From contig CM061921.1 of the NCBI GenBank assembly GCA_031002005.1, forward strand, positions 130,680,036-130,744,035: DNA of 64,000 bases. Direction: 5' to 3'. Source of the stretch: Vandiemenella viatica. Lineage: Eukaryota; Arthropoda; Insecta; Orthoptera; Morabidae. The notes beneath the pieces are model-generated. The model made no database searches. It was not told the DNA's origin and worked only from the letters and a program-made list of their open reading frames with translations. Positions 56,640-64,000 of the stretch are shown piece by piece; position 1 is the stretch's first letter, and each line of letters begins with the position of its first letter. The position numbers and the translations under genes are program-made.

Positions 56640-57000
56640 TGCAGAAAGAATTAAAAAAACAAAGCTTATGTGGGTGAAAAAATGGCGCCAAAACAGAATC
56701 TATATGGAAATATGCCTCTTTTGAGAGAGCTACGGGGAAAATGACCCAAATGATTTCAAAAATTATCTACGAATGGAAAATTCGACATTTGACTACATTT
56801 TAATGTTAGTATCTCCACAAATATTAAACAAGGAATGGTTATGAGAAAGAGTATAACTGCAGAGGAACGTTTGTCTTCGTTTTTTGGGAACTTGAAGATC
56901 CCTTCAAGATTCGAAATTTTCTACTAATATCTCTACACCATCTCTGAGTAAAATCATACCTGAAACATGCCGGGCGATTTATACTGCATTGAAAAAAGAT
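56640..57000 (+). pseudogene. Harbinger transposase, N-terminal half
   Basis: The plus strand reads WVKKWRQNRIYMEICL (from about 56670), then DPNDFKNYLRMENSTFDYIL, TAEERLSSFFGNL and LSKIIPETCRAIYTALKK (ending near 57000). This matches the first half of HARBI1-type transposases up to the helix before the first catalytic aspartate. Two or three frameshifts and stops occur. The catalytic domain is missing, cut at the junction with the MADF gene. Confidence 0.8.
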
Positions 57001-57280
57001 GGAAAAACCACAGATTAGACGTACATGTGTCTTCTTCTGCAGATCCACTCCCGTTGCTTGCATATATGCTCAGTTCTTTTCGAAATACTCCCAGAATTCC
57101 TTGAATCTTTTTAATGAAGAAATCTTTGCTTTCACATACATTTACCCTGCAGAATTCTACCAACTTATATGCACGATTTTTTAACCTTTTATTTTTGCAC
57201 TCAACTGATTTTACCTTCCACAAACATGAAAAATTATTATAAAGTTCTATAAATCCTTCCAAATTATTTCTTGACCACAT
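56995..57280 (-). pseudogene. MADF-domain protein fragment facing the transposase
   Basis: From ATG 57280 on the minus strand: FIELYNNFSCLWKVKSVECK, then YKLVEFCRVN, FIKKIQGILGVFRKELSIYA, and TSNLWFFHLF. This is a nearly complete MADF domain with its CLW core, central basic helix and final WFF cluster. The frame is open through the domain and ends by running into transposase sequence near 57000, so the C-terminal tail is lost. The convergent order of transposase and MADF is usual for two-gene PIF/Harbinger elements. Confidence 0.8.
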
Positions 57281-57499
57281 TTATTTTAGATTAAAATTTT
57301 TATCTGTTATAGCAGGCTAAACTTAAATATAAAGTCACCCAGAAATTCGAACCAACAACGAACAAGTACTGACGTATCAAGACTGCAGACCGACAATACA
57401 CGTGTAAACACTAGGCCCTATTAGACCTGCGCGCCAGATGTGCGCATTAGAAGCGCGCTACAGGTCTCTCTGACCACCGAGCATTTACACGTAAGAGAG

Positions 57500-57640
57500 C
57501 GTGCATAAACCATGGAGGAAGGAATAATATGGAGACGACGCAAGAGACCTTTACCACGCATGGGAGTGAAGCAGGCCGGCGGAGGAGTGGGGGGGCATGG
57601 CCGGAGTGGTGGGGGCTTGACCGCTTCCCAACAAACACGG
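57500..57640 (+). repeat. left arm of an inverted pair (with 59145-59275)
   Basis: CATAAACCATGGAGGAAGGA and the following bases reappear inverted near 59270-59230. Weaker similarity continues to CGCTTCCCAACAA (57627 here, about 59153 there). The two arms may be the ends of another element inside element C. Confidence 0.5.
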
Positions 57641-57697
57641 GGAATATGTACAAACACCTCAAGGGGACTCTAGGATAAACGTGACGCCGCAATCTGG

Positions 57698-58115
57698 TGA
57701 TGGATTATTATGTAACTCGATGAGACAAATAAAAAATGAAGAATAAATTTTTTTGATATCCTGCTTAGTTTTCGAGATATTCTGTCTCAAATATGAAATG
57801 GTTTTGGTTGAAATTCAGAAGAAAAAATTATTCAAAGTCAAATTTTATGATGAATTTTTATTTAAAAAGACGAGACAAATAAAAAATAAAGAGTAAATTT
57901 TTTCGATATTTCACCTAGTTCTCGAGATATACTGTCTCAAAAGTGAGGTGTCTTGAGTTGAAATGCAGAAGAAAAATTTCGCAAAAGTCAAATTTAATGA
58001 TGGATTCTTATGTAACACGACGAAAAAACTCGATAATAAGGAATAAATGTTTTCGATATCTTGCTTAGTTTGGGGGATATACAACATCCAAATTGAGGGG
58101 TTTAGGTTTGGATGC
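57698..58115 (+). repeat. degenerate tandem repeat, period about 150 bp, 2.8 units
   Basis: Units start with TGATGGATTATTATG (57698), TGATGAATTTTTATTT (57848) and TGATGGATTCTTATG (57998). Each contains a GACAAATAAAAAAT-like segment, a GATAT..TTAGTT segment and GAAATTCAGAAGAAAAA-like text. Units differ by roughly one base in five. No coding. Confidence 0.82.
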
Positions 58116-59144
58116 AGGCTGGACCAAAAATTAATTCTGTCAAAGCCACAATGATTACATGGTTGACATGCAGAATGGATATTTCAGTTTTATTACTACC
58201 ACTTGTGGTTAGTCTGAAATGTGTCCTAGACCAGAAAAAAAGTAAGAGGACCCACTCTAGGGATGAGCAACCCAGACATTTTGTAGGCTGGTACCAGAAA
58301 TAAAATGTTTATTCAGTCACCTTAATGAACATTCTCTTGATCAAGATGTGTTGTCTAATTTCACAGCCCTACTTATTAGGACAATTGTAAAAAATTATCT
58401 CTCAGTTAGATTTAGATACGGGGGGGGGGGGAGAATGTTGTACAAAAAAAAAGAGACTAAATTAGAAACACATTCCCCAAATTGATTTTGTTCAAAGGCC
58501 AATAACTTCTTTATTTATGAAGCCCATTTTTATTTCTGCATGAACCTGTTTCGACATAAATAGATGAGAAAGATTTCAAGATCGGTAAAAATAGGTATAG
58601 ACGTATTTACAAACAGAAACAAGTCTTATATGAAGCTTTAAAAATAACCTAAGTCAATGGCCTGAAATAGCTATTTAAAAAATTAATAAAACTCACAGCT
58701 TCTCACATAACAGTTAATTTCATCATCCATTGTCAGTATAATCAGCAACATGACGAAAGAAATCGTAATAGTAAATTCACTGAATCGCGAAGTAAAACAC
58801 GCCCCTTTAAATCTCATTTTAAACATTCGTTAAAAATAATGCTAGTCTATTATGTGCAAAATAGCAAGTTTGCTGATTTTCTACACTACACCAAGAAAAA
58901 TTTGAGAACAAAGTCATCCCATTGAGAGCTATGACTAAATATTTATAGACGTGCTGCAAAGTTTGCGGTGTCTACTGCTCACTTCAACAACGATAATTAC
59001 AATTCAACTTACTTATGAAATGATATTCCAGGTTCTTTCCTGTCTGGCCTATTTGTGCAACCGTACGCAACACAAGCTGGCTTTTTTAAACACTTATACA
59101 CAATACTAAATGAAATAATCACTACATCTACCACAATGTGAACA

Positions 59145-59275
59145 CCTTAATTGTTGGGAAGCGCCATATGGTCGCTGCCGGTGCTGCCACCATGCGGGAG
59201 AGTTTAGTGCTTGCTTCACCGATTTAACGTCACTTCTCCTCCATATAATTCCTTCCTCCATGGCATAAACCACCT
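59145..59275 (-). repeat. right arm of the inverted pair
   Basis: The reverse complement starts TGCCATGGAGGAAGGAAT at about 59265 and matches 57500-57640 in the same order. Confidence 0.5.
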
Positions 59276-59289
59276 AGCTCCATTTTGGC

Positions 59290-59650
59290 CTCCTGTGAAC
59301 CCCCCCACCCGCCACGTAGCCCCACGTGGCTTCTGCCTCTACCCCCCCCCCCACCCCACTTAGCACGTAGCTTCTTTCCCTTTTGATTCCAGAAGACATT
59401 TTGTAATGTTTTCTCTTGTCAGACTATTGTAAATTACATACATAGATAATTGACTGAGGGAAATAAATATTCACATGGTATTGTGAGTTCTTTTCCTCAT
59501 TTTAAGTGTGAAAAATGTTATGAAAGGAAAGCTACGTGGCCTGGCTCGGAACCCCACCCCTCCCCCCACGTAGCCCAGCGTAGCCTTCCTGCCAACCCCT
59601 CCCCCCCCCCCCACCTGGACCGAGCCACGTAGTTTGTGCACGGTCCCTAA
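59290..59650. repeat. C-rich low-complexity tracts with repeated CACGTAGC
   Basis: Several C-runs of 7 to 13 bases alternate with CCACGTAGCC/CACGTAGCTTC. The right edge, ACGTAGTTTGTGCACGGTCC, resembles the ends of arthropod MITEs with a constant-region motif of that kind, but no clean partner end is seen. Confidence 0.5.
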
Positions 59651-59721
59651 ACGATTGATGCGCGCGCTTGGAGCGTACGCTCCAAAACCGTCGGAAAAAC
59701 CGTGCATGTAAATGGGCCTAA

Positions 59722-59962
59722 TGAGACTGTTCACACGGCGCGGCTGTGTCTGGCGCCACTAGCTACTGTGGCTGGTCGGTGGCTTTCCCCTATAGCCGCT
59801 CGGACACTACTTTGTTGCAACAATCACGTTCTTTGTCTGTGAGGGAAGCGGGAGCTGTTTCTGTGACGTAAGGGACACCGAGTGGCTCTGAAGTGACCGC
59901 GTTAAGATTCCGGTGGCCGGTCTATAAGAATTCAGTGGCCGGTCGCCGAGTGTCCCGTGTGA
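59722..59962. mobile_element. small MITE-like element (tentative)
   Basis: The left end text GTTCACACGGCGCGGCTG and the right end, reverse-complemented, GTTTCACACGGGACACTC, share the CACACGG core and a GGC..CACT continuation. The right end stands next to GGCC and TTA, the Harbinger pattern. About 240 bp, no coding. The left boundary merges with the right end of element C. Confidence 0.35.
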
Positions 59963-60251
59963 AACGGGCCTTAGTCTACGACGACTCGCTGAAGAACAAC
60001 GACCCACGTTTTGAAATGTAAATACATTGATTTCATCAACAAAGAAAGCGTTCTTTAAGGCACGTTCTAGTAATAATGCCCATAAAAATGACAAATGGAA
60101 TCAGTGGTAACTCGATGGGCGACGTGGGTTGAAGCTGCACTGTTTTACAATGAACATTTCGAGGCCATTAACGGTGTAGTAAACGACTTTAACAGCACAC
60201 GGCCATTAATCACTGCTACATCAAATTCATCGGCTGTTACTTAGCAGACAG

Positions 60252-62307
60252 CAGAACACTGGGAATGTGGGTCCGATCAACGGGGGGAACCTGCAGAACG
60301 TGCTTAAACTCCCTCCCGGATACCCCCAAACTACCCACCACCCAACTCCACCACCACCGCAGGAACAAAGACTCTTCAGAACTACCCGCCATCACAGCAG
60401 GGATGGTGAGGCTAGGCACACTTCGCCACCCAAGTGGGTGCCCGCGGGGAGCGAAAGGGGACGCGGCGCCTGCGACGGACCAGTCCGAAGAGGAAAACTG
60501 ACCGTATAGTTAAAGCCATCTCCGCGAGTCCAGCGAGCACCCGGCCCCACCTGTCCCCGCAGGGAACAAGGAGGAAGCCATAGCGGACCTACCCTTTTCG
60601 CGCGTTCCACCGCTCCCGCCGCCAGCGCAAGCACCAGTGACAGGCATCAGGTTCACACGCTATGGGGTATGCTCCAAGTGAAACGTTCCGCCGCACCCGA
60701 CCGGCACTCCGGTGTGGATGCCTCTGACGAGTAGGACTTCCCGCTCTCTCGTTCTAGCTCGCAGAGCACCATCGTAGTGTGCATCACACCTCAGCATAAA
60801 AACTTGGCGTGTCGCTGCCCCACCCGGGTCAAAGACCATACACTACTGGTCCCCACATATAAGAGGACCTACTTTGGCAGCAAATGGCTCATACCGGCGG
60901 CAAACGGAGCACAAGTTCCTTGATCACTGATCACCGGTCCCAGCGAGGGCCAATCTATACAATCTGAAGATGACTCCGGCCGTTGCCAGATCACGCCAGC
61001 TTACCGGTACCGTCCGTCGCCTCCCATCAGGGTCGCGTCACCTCCCTGCACCACGGGTCCTACTGCCGTGATCCTTCAGTCTTACTGCCCTGGCGATGGC
61101 AATGAGTGCTACCGGCGGGAGGGCTGCACCACTTCACCCCACAACGATCTCAGTCTTCCAGAGACCAAGACCATTGGTCCGTTTGTTTGGTCCATACCGG
61201 CGGCAGGGGGAACCACTTCACCTGATCACCGAAGCCCACCTCAGCAGCGACTGCTCCCGAAAACCGGGATTCGACCGAACCCCGTCCGGCATATAGTCGG
61301 ATATAACCGAGGCATCGGCACAGTGTGCATTCCCGGTGGCAGGGTGCACCACATCCCTGGGTGTCCAGCCCGGTTTACCCGGGGAGGACCTCCGATACCA
61401 TCCTCCAGACTCCTACAGCGCGGCTGGAAGAGACCTCCTCACCAATTACTTGGTGCAGTCTCCTTGGCGTGGGAGCGCCTCGGATTCTCAAGCCTCCACA
61501 CTGCAGGCGCCTTCGGCGTGGACTTGCGGAAATTCCTCCCAATTACTTGGGCAGTCTCCACGTCGAGCTCGGGAGCCCAAGTTCACCATGCCCGTACCCC
61601 GGCCCTAAAGAAGGCCGAGACCCCTGAGCGCCGTCTGATGCCCCAGGAAGCTCATACCGACCGAAGTCGACCTGGTACTCTTGTTAGCAAAGCTACCTTC
61701 ACAACGTTTGAAGAGTCACCGTTCGGGGGCACTTTCGTGATCTCCTCCCACACATTGAATACAGCCACAAGGATCCCGTTCCCCACGTACCTAAGCACCT
61801 AGGATAGGTTAGTCAGACCCGAACTGTTTTACGTGTATCCGCCGCGCGGTCAGCTGGGGCTAGTCTCGGATACTAGGGCTTGGGCACGGCCAAGTCCCGA
61901 CACCTCAAACGACTGCCTCCTGTGGAGTACCCTGTCCGCGGACATTGGGTGACCAGCCCATATCCACCCCAATTGACCCGAAAGCCTCATGTCCTCTTGT
62001 TAGCAAGGCAGCGTTTGAAGAGTCGCCGCCGGGGTCACTCACGTGATACCCCTACTGCTCATTTCATTGCAGTAGGCCGACGCCCTTTGTCCAGGTCCCA
62101 AATGGGGTCCCAAGGATCGGGTAGGCGGCTGACTGCTTTACGGGAGTTCGCCAAGCGGTCCGCCGGGAGCTAGTCTCGGATACTAGAGTAACGTGCACTC
62201 CGACACCTCAAACGACTGCTCCTCGCGACCTCCCTAGCTCGGGCACCTCGGGATCGCCAATCCCGTGTCTGGGCCGCCCCGCGGAGGTGGACACAGACCC
62301 CTGAGGG
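60252..62307. mobile_element. 2.06-kb GC-rich insertion with 16-bp target duplication, unclassified
   Basis: The block is flanked by the perfect 16-base repeat GTTACTTAGCAGACAG (60236-60251 and 62308-62323), and removing it restores the Jockey RT frame. It is strongly GC-rich against its surroundings, has no obvious A-tail, no inverted ends and no recognised protein. Internal repeats include a roughly 310-bp period (CTAGTCTCGGATACTAG at about 61860 and 62170; CTCTTGTTAGCAAG-type text at about 61678 and 61993) and a shorter ACCGGCGG motif series at 60890-61340. A long target duplication without inverted ends suggests a retroposed RNA, but the class is open. Confidence 0.65.
61678..62228 (+). 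repeat. two tandem units of about 310 bp in the GC-rich insertion
   Basis: Unit 1 (about 61678-61925) and unit 2 (about 61993-62228) share, in the same order, CTCTTGTTAGCAA, GTTTGAAGAGTC, CGGTC followed by GCTAGTCTCGGATACTAG, and ACACCTCAAACGACTG. The middles differ in length and sequence. Confidence 0.72.
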
Positions 62308-63868
62308 GTTACTTAGCAGACAGAAGATTCTATGTAGAAATTGACGGTCAGAGATCATCGATATTTCCGATACCAGCTGGAATTCCTCAAGGATCTGTGT
62401 TTGCACCGCCACTTTTCAAAATCTACATAAATAGAATCCCGACTCCTCCTCACGTGAAGTTGGCCCAGTTTGCCGATGACACTACAGAGTACACGTCAGG
62501 AAGAAGACACGATCTTACCGTTGCTCACCTACAAAAAGGACTTGATAAGGTCAGTAAATGGTGCCGAAACTACAAGGTCAAAATCAATCCTGGAAAATGT
62601 GCAGGTATTTATTTTACCAAAAAAAGGCCACAGCTATGTGATACCTTGAAGATTATGGACCAAAATATTCCCTGGGTTAAAGAACATAGGTACCTGGGGA
62701 TAATACTGGACAATAAATTACTTTTCCGACAACATATAATGGACAGGAAAAACAAAGGCCTAGCAGTAATTTCAAACATATCACCAGTATTACGAAGCAG
62801 TAACCTACTATTAAATACAAAGATAAGGACTATATTATAAATCCGTTATTCTACCTTTTTTATTATATGGATGCCAGATATGGGGGCTGGCAAGCCAAAC
62901 CAACTTACAACAAATACAACTACTGCAGAACAGATGTTTAAGGATGATAACGCTCCAAGGTACACACCAATAGAAATCTTACATAACGAAACAAACATTC
63001 CATTAATAAATACAGAAATATTTGATTCAACCGAAAAATTCCATAAGAAGTTAAATGAAGCCAGAGACGAGAGAACTGAATCTATTGGAATTACAATGCC
63101 GAAGCAATGGCATAAGTACAATGTTCCCCTCAGTATTCTACATCAGCCAACGTACAGCTGCACAGAACACGAACTCCACAGGGGTTTTTTCACCATTAAT
63201 ACCATCTTAGATGGTCATAGCCCTGGTTTTTTCCCCTGAAAGTGAAATAAAAAGTGTCCCAAAACAACACCCTAACCTGACACCTAGAAGTTATACTACC
63301 AAAGGTAGTGGGACTTCACCAACAGCCGCTGAGGCAGCGAAAAAAAAGAATTAACAGTGGAGAGATTATGACAGTTTGTCAGTGCAAGGAAGCATTTAAC
63401 AATACTAGTATTAAAACCACAGCTGTGATTAGCATACGTTTTTTCCACATATCTGCGAGTATTAAAAATCTTGAAACTCAAGGTTTGACGCTGACTGAAT
63501 CTATTCAGTTAGTGAATAAAATTCGCATTGCCAGAGGTATTCCTGTGTAAACTTAAAGTGAAGTTTAAAAATATTTTGAACAATAACCCAGGTTTTGAAC
63601 GTGTGTGTCGAATTGATAGATTTAGTAATGAGACGGGTGATCTCTTTCCAGAGACAATGACTGCTAACACGGCACCCAATTTCAAATACTGTCCAGTTAC
63701 ATTAGTGAATGTGGAACGGTCCATTTCCACTTATAAAAATATCTAATAAACAATCTTACTATTAAATATTTGGAACAATACCCGACTGTTTACTAAAGTA
63801 AAAAAAATAAAATAATTGTTAATTATCGAATTTATAAACATGTTATTCTACTACTTACTAATTGCATA

Positions 63869-64000
63869 TGGAGCGTGGTGTGTGAGCGGCTAGCATTCTG
63901 GCTTCGCATTCGGGAGGACGGCGGTTCGAATCCCCGTCCGGGCATCCAGATTTGGGTTTTCCATGGTTTCCCCAAATCACTCCTGGCGAATGCCGGAATA
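63869..64000 (+). mobile_element. SINE family 1 copy, cut by the window end
   Basis: Head GCGTGGTGTGTGAGCGGCTA, B-box GCGGTTCGAATCCCCGTCC and the first part of the body are intact up to the last base. Its 3' end lies outside the window. Confidence 0.9.

Larger units (their letters stand above)
56291..59718. mobile_element. PIF/Harbinger element C with transposase and MADF fragments (ends inferred)
   Basis: The left end reads GGCCCGTTTACACGTACGCG. The right end, reverse-complemented, reads GGCCCATTTACATGCACGGT, and both continue to GGTTTGGA/GGTTTTGGAGCG. Flanking triplets are TTA (left) and TAA (right). Inside, fragments of both Harbinger genes face each other at 56640-57280. The right part (57420-59640) is a mosaic of tandem repeats, an inverted pair and C-rich tracts. 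A closer right end near 57386-57412 is an alternative, so the outer limit is uncertain. Confidence 0.5.
60205..63348 (+). mobile_element. 5'-truncated Jockey-clade LINE, itself interrupted
   Basis: The LINE begins abruptly at about 60205 with YIKFIGCYLAD. It continues, after the GC-rich guest is removed, as RRFYVEIDGQRS and on to IPAGIPQGSVFAPPLFKIY (motif B), LAQFADDTTEYTSG (motif C), KINPGKCAGIYFTKKRPQL and HRYLGIILDNKLLFRQHI. After stops the C-terminal part (62900-63240) contains RYTPIEILHNETNIPLINT. It ends in an A-run at 63339-63348. Sequence at left (ATTAATCACT, within hAT) and right (ATTAACAGT) may be a worn target duplication. Confidence 0.75.
60013..63746 (+). pseudogene. hAT-type transposase relic, split by a Jockey LINE
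   Basis: The left part (60013-60204) reads VNTLISSTKKAFFKA and, after a frameshift, TRWATWVEAALFYNEHFEAI. The right part (63370-63746) reads FFHISASIKNLETQGLTLTE, then, after another shift near 63540, NPGFERVCRIDRFSNETGD and NFKYCPVTLVNVERSISTYK. These are the central RW and the C-terminal VERS..YK segments of an hAT-derived family common in insects. The two parts are separated by about 3.1 kb of LINE. The N-terminus is not seen, and the element ends are not defined. Confidence 0.72.

Noticed and set aside
56995..57280. MADF or HARBI1 fragments as domesticated host genes
   Set aside because: They lie between Harbinger-type termini, are truncated at a shared junction and are accompanied by similar relics, so transposon origin without domestication is simpler.
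61068..61802. 244-codon frame in the GC-rich insertion
   Set aside because: High GC makes stop codons rare. The frame overlaps others of similar length, has a proline/threonine-rich composition and shows no domain, so I do not call it a gene.
1..64000. CRISPR arrays, operons, prokaryotic signals
   Set aside because: None seen; the window is eukaryotic and the regular repeats are SINEs or short tandem repeats.

Overview
This is a window of animal nuclear DNA and almost certainly comes from a large, repeat-rich arthropod (insect) genome. The evidence is spliceosomal signals, no operons, tRNA-derived SINEs throughout, RTE/CR1/Jockey/L1-type non-LTR retrotransposons, mariner/Tc1, hAT, PIF/Harbinger and Helitron transposons, and very few host exons. 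The SINE and RTE types recall polyneopteran insects (cockroach, termite, orthopteran or stick-insect relatives), but that is recall without a database search. Almost all coding sequence visible here is transposon-derived and broken.

Layout. 1-900: a CpG-rich, promoter-like stretch and a possible acidic terminal exon with a poly(A) signal. 1282-2281: an assembly gap of exactly 1000 N. 2282-5344 and about 13318-16640: two close copies of one RTE-type LINE in opposite orientation, with CR1-like LINE fragments, a SINE and a dead mariner between them. 16.6-24 kb: SINEs (one inserted in another, one inserted in a LINE RT), hAT-like elements and LINE remnants. 24.5-29 kb: the best host-gene candidate, a two-exon gene for a roughly 92-residue single-pass membrane protein. 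Its 4.1-kb intron is filled by a PIF/Harbinger relic, a SINE, a Tc1 split by a mariner, and a second mariner just before the splice acceptor.

29-32 kb: SINEs and an old RTE copy carrying a hammerhead-ribozyme-like motif. 32.0-44.1 kb: a 12.1-kb Helitron locus (Rep and helicase on the minus strand, termini TC and CTAG between host A and T). It is invaded by a Harbinger-type element encoding a MADF protein, itself split by a 340-bp MITE, and by a 5.2-kb L1/Tx1-like LINE flanked by a 382/383-bp direct repeat. 44.8-46.8 kb: a TA-flanked element with terminal inverted repeats of about 365 bp. 47-53 kb: SINEs and a decayed Jockey RT.

52.5-59.7 kb: three more PIF/Harbinger elements. One contains a SINE and a CR1-like LINE, and another carries convergent transposase and MADF fragments. 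60.0-63.7 kb: an hAT transposase relic split by a 5'-truncated Jockey LINE, which is itself split by a 2.06-kb GC-rich insertion with a perfect 16-bp target duplication. The window ends inside another SINE.

These elements do not form a pathway. The window is a layered record of insertions whose relative order can be read from target-site duplications. PIF/Harbinger elements with their MADF partner are unusually prominent, with at least five loci.
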